Positions 10,201 to 22,200 of a stretch of 64,000 nucleotides of DNA are shown one piece after another (the first letter of the stretch is position 1; the number at the start of each line of letters is the position of its first letter). The position numbers were made by a program, and so were the translations under genes. Where the stretch lies: positions 62,001 through 126,000 of the forward strand of contig NZ_MDER01000038.1 in NCBI RefSeq assembly GCF_001721045.1, written 5' to 3'. The notes under the pieces were generated by a model, which searched no databases, was not told the DNA's origin, and saw only the letters and a list, made by a program, of their open reading frames with translations. Source of the DNA: Paenibacillus nuruki (lineage in GTDB: Bacteria; Bacillota; Bacilli; Paenibacillales; Paenibacillaceae).

Positions 10201-13200
10201 GCGGAACTTCTTTAAGTTGACCTTCGATATTTATTTGTGGTCTTTTCCAATCTGATAAATGTTGCTGTACAGCAAAAGGAGTCTGCTCAAATGGAATCTC
10301 CGGATTAAGTCTTGTTGCATGTAATGTAGGTGCAATTTTTTTATGCTTCATCTGTAAAATGATTTTGGTGATTCCTGCAATTCCTGCTGCTGATTCAAGA
10401 TGTCCCATATTACTTTTCACAGAACCAATAGCACAATATTGTTGTTCTTGCGTGTCTATACGGAATGCTTTGGTTAATCCTGATACTTCAATAGGATCAC
10501 CTAATGCTGTTCCTGTTCCATGAGCTTCGATATAACTAATTTCCTGCGCATGAATACCTGCTCGATCCATCGTATCGCGAATGAGGTTAGCCTGAGCTGT
10601 TGGATTGGGAACCATATATCCATTGGTTTTACCGCCGTGATTAATACCTGTGCCTCGGATGATAGCATGAATAGCATCCCCATCTGCTATAGCTTTTGAT
10701 AGTGGTTTGAGTAGCAATACACCTACACCTTCACCTGGAACAAATCCATCTGCTTGCTCTGCAAAACTTTTACATTGACTATCAGCTGCTAGCATCTGTT
10801 GTGCACATAGACCAATATAATTGGATGGATGCAAATATAGATTTACTCCTCCAGCAATCGCTAATTCACAAGCTCCACTACGTATACTTTCACAAGCTTC
10901 GTGAATGGCTGTTAACGAAGAAGAGCACATCGTATCGACCGGCTTACTAGGTCCATGCAGATCAAGCAAATAAGACACTCGATTCGCTACTGAGCTAAAT
11001 GAAGTCATTGGAAATAAATCACTCCCCTGCTTCCACAGTTCCGGTCCATACAAGTTGTAGCCTGTTTTCGTAATACCGGCAAATACACCCACTCTGCTCT
11101 TATAATGTTCTGTCAGCTTTTCTCTAGTATGTCCAGCATCTTCTAACGATTCCCATACTGATTGTAAAAAAATACGTTCTTGTGGGTCCATATTGATCGC
11201 TTCTCGAGGCGATAGTTTGAAAAATAAAGGATCAAAATCTGCAAACCCGTTTATAAATCCGCCCCATTTACTATAACTCTGTCCTTGAGCTACGGCATGC
11301 TTACGATCAGGGTTATAAAATCCTTCGATAGACCAGCGCTCTTCAGGTATTTCGCTAATACAATCGATTCCATGTTCCAAGTTGTACCAATATTGCTCTA
11401 GATTATCGGCTTGCGGATAGCGTCCACTCATCCCAATAATAGCTATAGGCTCTTGTTGTATGGGCGATGTAGAGTGAGCTGAACTAACAGATTGAGCTAC
11501 AGGGGGTACTGTTGGTTCTTGCGCTTGCATTTCTTGTACAGGCATTCTTAATTTACGATATCCTTTGTCCGAAATCACTTTAGAGCTGTTATTAGTTAAT
11601 AAAGACGTTGATGCTACTCTAGTTGATTGGGATGGATTTATCTCTAATAATTCAATAAGCTGTTGCTGATGCTCTTTTATAAAATACTTCATAAGAGCTA
11701 GCAATGACTGATGCTCAAAAAATAAAGTACTGTTGATCGAATCAAAATGTTTACGTAACTTATTCGTCAATTGCACAATCAATATTGAATCGATACCGTA
11801 TTTCTCTAATGGCTCTGAAATATCAATCTGGTCATAAGGTAACTTAACTAAATCCCCGATTAGTTGCTGAAAATAAGGCTTACTGTGTTGCAGCATTTGT
11901 TCTTCTGTGATTGGTTCTTCGGTAGCAAGATTCAAATTTATCTGAACATTCTCCTGATGCTCGTGTGGATGAGAGATATCTTGTTCCATAGATGTAGTAT
12001 TGATTGTCCGGGCTTGCTCCATCGTCTTCTTATCCATATTGTTGAGTAAAAGATTATTAGATTGAGATCGTGGTAAACGAATCAATCCTTGACTAGCAGC
12101 TACGATAATTTGTTGCCCTAATGGTTGGGCTGACTTCGTAGGAAATGTTACTGTATGAAAACCTGTATATTCAAGTGCTGTACGCCAGTGATGCTCATCC
12201 AATACAGGCGATCCTAGAATACGAATAGATGCATCTTCATACATCCACCAACCTTCTAACAATCCAAAAGTAAGATGACTAAACAATGTACTGCGATTGA
12301 GTTCATTCAACAATAACAATCCATTACGTTTCAAAAGTGAATGGATATGCTTGGCTGTACGATTAATATTTTGTGTTGCATGTAGCACATTTGCGGCAAT
12401 AACAATATCATAACTACCTATAGATAATGATTGTTCTTGCACAGGCTGTTCGACATTGAATAATTGGTATTTGAGATAAGAATGATCTTGACCAAACATC
12501 ATTTCTGCTCGATTCAAAAAAGCCTTCGACAGATCAGTGTATGCATATTCTGCAATAGCGTCTGTATAAGGCTTTAATTTTTTCAAGACGATACTACTTG
12601 TTCCTCCAGTACCTGCTCCTGCTTCCAAAATACGAATAGACGCTGATGGATCATGTTGTAACCTTGCTTGAATATAAGAGACAACTGTATCAGCAAGCTT
12701 TTCATTAAAATAATCTGCAACTGCATTATTCTTGTACAAGTTTTCAAGTAATGACATCGAAGCATCTGGAAACATGATATCTGTAGCTAACACTTTACCT
12801 TTTATAATATCTGGAAGATGCTTCAACATTGTATCTACTAATACGACTTGAGCGCGCAGATCAGGATGTTGAATCCAGACTTCTTTTCGATGCTCCCATT
12901 GGATCCAAAGTTGTTCAGTGGAACCATATAGATCATCTATATTTTTTTGTTTTAACATCAATCTACTATGGTCTAACCAGCGTTCATATACTTCAATAAC
13001 TTCATTATGATGCTCCAAACACTGTGCCTGTTGTAACTGATAATACAATAAATGAGCTAATAAAGTTTCTAATTCTTGATCAAATATTTGCATCGTTTGC
13101 ATCAAGCTATTCACTTTAGCATGATCTTTATAATCTCGTTGTAATGTCTCTATAGCTATAGCATTCACTTCTGGCGCAATCCATAATTGTTCATCTGCAT

Positions 13201-16200
13201 GGGTAGTAATGACTGCATCAGGTTGAGTAGTACGAATAAAAGTCATATGATCTATAGCGTTTCCCACGAGATATTCAATAGCCTGCATAGCTTCTTTAGG
13301 CTCTATAAATCCTACGCCTGATTGAATTAACCTTTGCTTGAAGGCTGTAGGTACTTTTTCGGCAATTCCGATTTCGCCCCAGTATCCCCAGCTTATTACT
13401 TTGATTGGAAATTCAAATTGTTTTCTCATCTCATACGCAAATGTATCTGTAAAAGTACAGCCTGCCGCATAGCTACTCTGACCAATCGGCTTGCTAAATG
13501 AACTCATAGAAGAAAAGAATAGTACAATTTCTAGCGGCTCTTTTGCAAAAACTTGCATCATAGCAAGACTGATATCTATTTTGGCAGATAGACTGGCTTG
13601 AAAGTGTTCTTCTTGCATATGACTCAAACTGGCATCCATAACTCCTACCGCCGAATGGATCATACCATTAATAGACGAATACGATTGTTTAATCGTTTGA
13701 TAAGCTTCTGTCAGACTTTGCAGATTAGATGCATCGGCACTGATATATAAAGGTGCTATCCCCTGCTGACCTAAGAGATCTATTTTATTTTGAATTTGCG
13801 GATTCAATGGTCGTCTACCGATCCATACTATTCTCGCATTATACGTATTAATCATATACTGACTCCATACTTCCCCAATTCCGCCAGCACCGCCAATAAC
13901 TACATAGACTCCATTCTGTTGAAAAGAAGTGACTGATTCTTTTGGGGCATCAACTATCATTAACTGTTGACGATACCATTGTTTTTCACGATATAACCAA
14001 GTATTACCTTCAAGATCAGCAGGTAAAGTTAACAAATCACAGGTAGCAATATCAAAATGATCTTCCATATCCACATGTTGAATATTCCAATTGGAATATT
14101 CTTTAGCCAGAGAACCTACTAGACCTGCAATACCTGCATGTTCTGCATATACATTTTCGTTAACAGATAAAGGCTGCGTATATGCTGTAACAATAGTCCA
14201 TGCTAGATCCTTTTCGCCATAACCTAACTGTAATAATGATTTCAATATTCGAAATATTTGTATTATTCCTTTAGATGGTTGGTGTACAGGGACATGTAAA
14301 AGATCAAGATGAATCGTATTAGATATAGACCATACAATATGATCAATTACAGGCTCTTTTTCTAACAAAGCAGTGATTTGATCTACATCAGCATCTATTT
14401 CTAATTGCGCATATCGTATCTGTGGATAATCTTGGATTAGATTCAACCACAATGCTGGAGTCTCTCCTATGCATAACACATGTGTTGAAGGCAAAATATG
14501 AGATGCTGTAAATTCTGGAATAACGCTATCCCATACCGGATACTGCATCAATGCACCTACTGGAGGAGCACTTACAGTATGCTGTACATCATCTTGATGA
14601 TGACTCAAATGAAGAATACTTAGCCCTTTAAGTTCAATACAGAGTTCTCCTTGTTCATTACAGATATCAATGTCTACTTTATCCAAAGATTTCTGTTGTT
14701 CTGGAGTATCTTGATAACGTACCCAGGCCCACATGGTAGATGTACATGATTGATATATTCTCATTTCATCCAATGCAAATGGAGTTACTGAATCATATCC
14801 AAGTGAAGGTAATCCTATACATGCTTGAATAGCTGCATCCATCATACTTGGATGTAAAATATATTGTTCTTCTGTATGTGATACGGTTGGTGGCAGTGAT
14901 AATTGAGCGATAGCTTGCTGATGCCCTACGTATATGTTTTGTAGCGCTTGTTGAGCAGGCCCATAATAAAGTCCAACCTGTTTGAAAGATGCATAACATT
15001 CTTCTCCTATAATCATCTGCTGGTCGCACTTTTGAATAAGAGAAGAGATATCAATTTCTTTGTGTTCTTTTGTAGTTGGAACCACTGTTACTGTTCCCTG
15101 ATTGTACAGTGTAGTCAGTGCATCATCTTGTTGACTATAAATTTCGTAATGTAGTACCTGATCATTTTGTGGAATCAATTGAATATGAATCTGTACAGGT
15201 TCTTTGTCTACAGCTATTGGACGTACCCAGGTTACATTTTTGAATACAATCATTGATTCTTGATGTTCATAAAGTTCTAATGCTTGCACCACAGAAGCAC
15301 GCGCCATCTCCAAATAAGCAACACCTGGCAATATTCGCTGTCCTTTAATCACATGATCATCTAAGAAAAATTCTTTTCCTGTAAATGTGGATGTAAATCT
15401 CTGTTGGATCAGTGTAGACGTATTATGATGAAGCAATGGATGGATCATATTCGATTCATTTGCTGTTGTATTCTGATTAGAATCTATAGTTAATTCATTA
15501 GGAATCCAATATCGTTTATTTTCAAAAGCATATGTCGGCAAACTGATTCGTTGTAATGAACGATCGATATACATAGTTGCCCAATCGATATCCATTCCTT
15601 TTACCCACAGTTTTAATAATTTATGATATTTCCCCTTTTGCATCCAGCGTTGTACAGTTTCTTGCATATCCTCATCTGCTGTTAAAAATTCAAGTACTTC
15701 CTGATCTCGCTTCACTTGTCCAACATACATATGATCATTCCATAATGTAGAATCGGTTTGTTCAATATAGTTATTTAATTGAGTAATAAGTTCATGAATC
15801 GAAGATACACGTATAGCTAATCTTTCTTCCATGGCTTCTCTACCCACTTGCAAAGTGTATGCAATCCGTTCTAACTCATGATCTGTATAGCGATCAGATT
15901 GCATAGCTATTCTTAATTGCTTAGCTTGTTCTCGTAAACGCTGTTCATTTCGTGCAGATAATACAATTAATACAGACTCTTCATGTGCAGATGAATCTGT
16001 ATTGAGAGAAGAAGGTACATATTCTTCGACCAGCACATGAGTATTCACTCCACCAAATCCAAAAGAGCTTACTCCTGCTCTACGTGGCAATACGTTGCCT
16101 TGTTCATCTTGTAAAGGCACCCATGATCGGTTTGTATCCACAATATAAAATGGACTTTGCTCTAATTGAATATATGGATTCAATTGTTCAAAATGGACTG

Positions 16201-19200
16201 TTTTAACCAGTGTTTGATGTTTCATTTGTAATAATACTTTAATGATTCCTGCAATACCTGCTGCTAATTCCAAATGCCCAATATTGGTTTTGATAGATCC
16301 TAATCCGCAGGTTGCTGTATTAGATGCAGCATCATAACCTAACTCATTGAATGCCATTTTCAGACCATTGATCTCAATAGGATCACCCAGTGGAGTCCCT
16401 GTTCCATGTGCTTCAATATAACTGATTGTTGCAGGATCAACATGAGCACGGCTATAGACAGATTTAATCAAATCTGCCTGAGCTCTTGGATTCGGTGCAG
16501 TCAATGAGGTCGCTCTTCCTCCATGATTTTCACTGGTACCACGAATTAATCCATAGATATGATCGCCTGCTTGCTCGGCGTCTTTTAAGCGTTTGATAAA
16601 AATCATACCTACGCCTTCTCCGCGAACATAACCATTAACCTGATCAGAGAATGTTTTGCAACGACCATCCTGACTTAACATCCCTGCTTTGTTAAAGCTA
16701 ATATGATAATCAGGATCAAGAATAGTATTGACTCCACCCACCACTGCCGTATCACAATCTCCATTATGAATCGCTTGTACAGCTCGATGAAGAGCAACCA
16801 GAGAACTGGAGCACGCTGTTTCAATAGGTTCACTTGGTCCATTTACATTTAGAAAAAAGCTCATTCGATTCGGTCCTACAGACGACACACTACCTGTCGA
16901 TGAGTATCCTTCGATCTCTGTATTTGCTTGAGACAAAAGATGGCTATAACCACTATTAGCCGTACCTACAAAAATTCCCATTTTACTACCTGATAAGCTA
17001 GAAGGAGCATAACCTGCATCTTCTATCGCTTTCCAGATATACATCATCATGAGACGCTGTTGCGGGTCCATCAATTCAGCCTCACGCGGAGAAATGCCAA
17101 AAAACATTGGATCAAAATCAGCTACTCCATCTATAAAGCTTCCCCATTTAATATTCGTCTTATTCTTTTCTTGATAAGGATCACCATAGTAGGCTTTCCA
17201 ATCCCAACGATCAGCAGGTATCTCGGAAATACAATCTTTACCTTCTATTAGATTTTCCCAAAGTGCATGAATATCTTCTGCCATAGGAAATCTACCGCTC
17301 ATCCCTATAATAGCGACAGGGTCTGGACTTTGATCTGTAGAAGAAACAGGTTGATATGAGGTCTCTGTTTCTACTGGCTTTTGAAAACGCGATCGTGTTG
17401 TAGGAATAGATCTACTATTTACCGATTCAGCTTCTTGTTTAAGCCCATTATCTACTGTCTTTGTTGAATCCGAAGTGAAAGGAACTTTCCTTTGAACATT
17501 TGGCATCAAGGTAGATGTTAATTGTACGGCATAAGTAGTTACCAAATGTTTGGCTAATGTATGAAGAGTTGAATATTCAAAAAAGACAGTTGGTGTTAAA
17601 TCCAAGTGATATTTCTCATTTAGCTGATTGGAGAAGTCTGTAAATGAGATCGAGTCAAATCCATATTCGTTCAATTCTACATCTGGATAAATATCTTTTG
17701 AGCTTACTTTAAGCATATGAGAAACGATTTGAATTAAAGCAGATTGCATTTTCTCAATTAATGGAGTTGAATTCATCTCGCTTTTCCCCTCTATGAATGG
17801 GTCTAATATAGATGGAGTTGAATCATGATGTAGAATAGTAGAAGCATGCTGTTCTGTTAAGCTTTCTGCTACAAAAGGTTGTAATAACGATTGAAGCTTA
17901 TCGGTATCGCCATGTAAAACAACAACCTGATCTTGGCTACTTTTAATAGCTTTATAAAATAACTGGATTCCTGTATCGGCATCCATAGGAATCATACCTA
18001 ACTGTTTTCGAATTCGTGTGCGTTCTACAGTATTTAACTGCATCCCTCCATCTTCCCAAAGCGGAAAATTGAGTGATAATGTCTTACCTGAACGCTGTTG
18101 ATAAGTCACTTTATGATTACGCTCCGAAGCGAAGATATCCATAAAAGCATTTGCGGTTGCATAATCTGCTTGACCTGTATTACCGACCACTGAAGCAAGA
18201 GAAGAGAAAAGCACAAAAAAATCAAGTGGCATATCTGCGCTTACTTGATCTAGCAATAATGTTCCATGAACTTTAGGAGCTAATACTTCTTCGATTTCTT
18301 CGTTAACTTTGTGCTGGATATAATGATCACGATGTATACCTGCACTGTGAATAATACCATGCAACTCTCCACAGATGGATCTAATCTGATCGATCATAGT
18401 AGTTACATCTTCTGCTATTGTAATGTCTGCTACAAGATAGTGAATTTGAGCTTGATGATGTTGCAATTGATCTAACTTTGCTTGCATAAAATGATCTAGC
18501 GGTGAACGACCCACTATAATAAGAGTAACTTGATTGGTTTGTTGAATAATCTCTTGCGCAAAAATATACCCAAGACCTCCAAGGCCTCCTGTAATTAAAT
18601 AATGACCTTGATCTTTCCATGGAAGCTGCGATTCTTCAGATAGTGTAGGCTCCCACTTGTTCCAATCACGTATATAACGAATCTGATTATCGTAACGTAC
18701 AATAGAAACAGATTCATTCTGATTATCTTTGATTTTGTGTAGCACATTTATAGCTGTTTCTTGAAGACCCACTTGAATACATTGCGTTTTAAATTTACTG
18801 TATTCTTGTTGAGCCGTCTGTAATGTTGCAGCTAATCCAAGTAACGTATGATACTTTCCTTTATTAGGTACAATAAGTTGCAGCAATATGTTTTCGGAAG
18901 AATTGGATATTGATTGCTTTAACACGTCAATCAATTGTACTGTGCAACTTGTAAATAAGTGTGCATTCTGTTCTTCTGTTGTTACATAAGCAATCTCTTC
19001 TTCTTGCAAAATAATACAGTGAACATGTGGCATACTTGTACGAATATCATTGTATATAGATGCAAAAGATGGAGCTAATACTATGATATGATGAATATTT
19101 CTATTGGTATGATCGGAATGTGATAATACTGTCTGTTCTGTCCAAGTTGGCGTAAGTAGCATCGAATCATGATGATCTGAAGATGCTGTTATTGCATGCT

Positions 19201-22200
19201 CTAATGTTCTAGGCGTAAAGCCACTAAACCGAACACAAATATGACCTTCATTATCGCAAAGATCAATATCTAATTTATGAATTTTATCATTTGCTGTACT
19301 TCCAGCACTATATCTTGCCCATACCCACATTTCTGGAAGGCATGGTTGAAATATTTCCAATTTCTGTAGTGTAAATGGAAGTGTAGATTTGCCTTGATAT
19401 AAAGGGTTACTTACAGTCCCGATCGTATAACCAATCGCTACTTGTAAGGCGGAATCCATCATACTAGGATGCAATTGATATAACTCTTTATCTGGTAACT
19501 GATCTACAGGCATCTTGAGGCGTGCTAACACTTCATGATCTTCTGTTGCTTTGGTATAGACGACCTCTATGCCTTTTAAGCTTTCTCCTAAAGTTATTCC
19601 ATTTTTCTGTGACTGCTCATAAAATTGGTTAGCACTTATAGGACTGATTGAATATTGATGTTGTAGATGAACAATGTCGATGGCTGTTGGTGGTGCTTGC
19701 TCTATAATGGATGCTGATCCTTGACTATATACAAGACGATCTCTATTTTCTGTAGAATCGCTATAAATTTCAAAAGAAAGGTCACCATTTGATTCTACAT
19801 ATATATCAATATGAGCTATAAATGGATCTATTTCTAAATGTAAAGGACTGGTCCACACGATATTTTTAAGTTGAATGATTTGATGATCTGGGATACCGCC
19901 TATCGCTTCTGTAACAGCTGCTCGTATCCATTCCAGATGAGCCACCCCTGGCAATACTTTGTTGCCTTGTACAATGTGATCTCGGAAAAAGAATTCGTTA
20001 CCCGTAAATATAGAAGTATATTTTTGTTGTTGTAAATCTGACGTATTTTTGTGCAGCAATGGATGAATAGATTCAACAGCTACTGATTTAGAAGAGGTAA
20101 ATCTTGCTGCTGGTGTAGATAAGGCTGGAACCCAGTATTGATTTTTAGCAAATGGATAGGTTGGAAGCGGTATTCGGTGTTGTTCTTCTTTTGCAAATAT
20201 ATCTCCCAGATTCCACTCATACCCTTGCACAAATACATCCTTCACTGCTACTAAATATTCCAGATAAGAAGCATCTTGTTTGGCTTGTTGGCACTTTTGA
20301 ATACAGTCTGCTGCATATTTTTTGAATGATAATTGTTCACGGTTTTCACTTCGATTTACTTGCCCTACAGTTACTTCTGGAGATTCGCCTTGATCTAACC
20401 ATTGTTGTAGATATGTCGTTAATTCTTGCTGACTTTGTACAATACAAGCCAAACGGTGATTCAAATGCTGTCTACCACTCAATAGGGTGTAACTGATCGC
20501 AGCACAATCAGCTGTATGATTCATATTCCAAGATAGTAATTGTTGCGCTTGCTGACGTAATTGTTGCTCTGTACGTGCAGATAATACGATAAGATATCCT
20601 GCTTTGGATACTTGGGATTGGGCACCAGTCTGTGGTGCTTCTTCTATTACCATATGAGCATTAGTTCCGCTAAATCCAAATGAGCTAATCGCTGCACGTC
20701 GAGCTTGATCTATAGGAACTTCCCACTCTTTAGTGGTCGTATTAACATAAAAAGGGCTATCTGAAAAAGAAATGTTGGCATTGCCCTTTTCCAAATGTAA
20801 AGAAGCTGGAATTTTTTTATTTTTAAGTGATAGTACTATTTTGAGAATCCCTGCAATACCTGCCGCTGTCGCCAAATGTCCGATGTTGGTTTTGATTGAA
20901 CCTATAGCGCAATATTCTTGTTCATTTGTATACGTGCTAAAAGCTTTTGTTAATGCTTGATATTCAATAGGATCGCCTAATTTTGTTCCAGTCCCATGTG
21001 CTTCTACCATCTGAATATGTGCCGGATTAATATTAAACGAATCATATACTTGTTGTTCTAATCTAGTCTGAGATTTGGCACTTGGTGCTGTAATCCCATT
21101 CGTTGTACCATCTTGATTGATTCCACTTCCCTGTATCACACCGTAGATATGATCTCCATCCTCTAGTGCTTCGTGCAGACGTTTCAATACAATAGTTCCT
21201 GCACCTTCCCCGGGTACAAAACCATCTGCTTTCTCATCAAAAGTGTGACATCTTCCTTCAAGAGATAACATACCTGCACGATTAGAATCTAGATAAAATT
21301 GAGGTGTCGATTGAAGAAAAACACCACCAGCTAATGCCATATTAATTTCATTTGCCCATAATGCCTGACAAGCTAAATGAATTGCAACCAACGAGCTAGA
21401 ACAAGCTGTATCTACAGCAATAGCAGGTCCTTGTAAATCTAAATAATAAGCAATTCGTGCAGGTATAATAGATCCTGCTTTGCCCCAAAATGATTGCGGT
21501 GGCGGATTATCTCCGACTAGCGTTGGATAATCACTACTCGTACAACCTACATAAACACCGCATTTTTGACCTTTGATCGAATGACCCGCATAACCTGCAT
21601 CTTCTAATGCTTTCCAAGATTCTTCTAGAAAAATACGTTGTTGCGGATCCATATATATAGCTTCTTGTCCTGAAATATTAAAAAATAACGGATCAAATGT
21701 GCTGATATCATCTAAAAAACTACCTTGATCGCAATATTCCTGATCTGCATCATAATATTGCGATAAATCCCATCGAGATACACGCTGAATCAGATCGGTT
21801 CCTTGTTCTAAATGTTTCCATAATTCATCAGGAGTATTGGAACCTGCAAAGCGCCCACTAATCCCTATAATCGCAATCGGCTCACGTGAATGTATATCCT
21901 GATTGGAAGATAACGCAGGCTTGGGCTTGGATTGTGGCACTACATGATATTGCCATTCTTCTGGAATAGTCACTACGATTTTCCCGATATTTTCGCGGTT
22001 TTCAATGTTCCGATAAGCTTCTTGCAATTGATCAAATCTAAACAGTTGACCGATATGAGGAACAATGATCCCTTTTGCTACCCAATCTAACATTTCGTTG
22101 TAGTACTCTACCAATCTTTCAGGTTGCTCTAAACTTAGTTTTCTTAAGTCAAGGCTGTAAAAAGACTGATTAGAGCCCATTTGAGATAGATCGATTGCTT

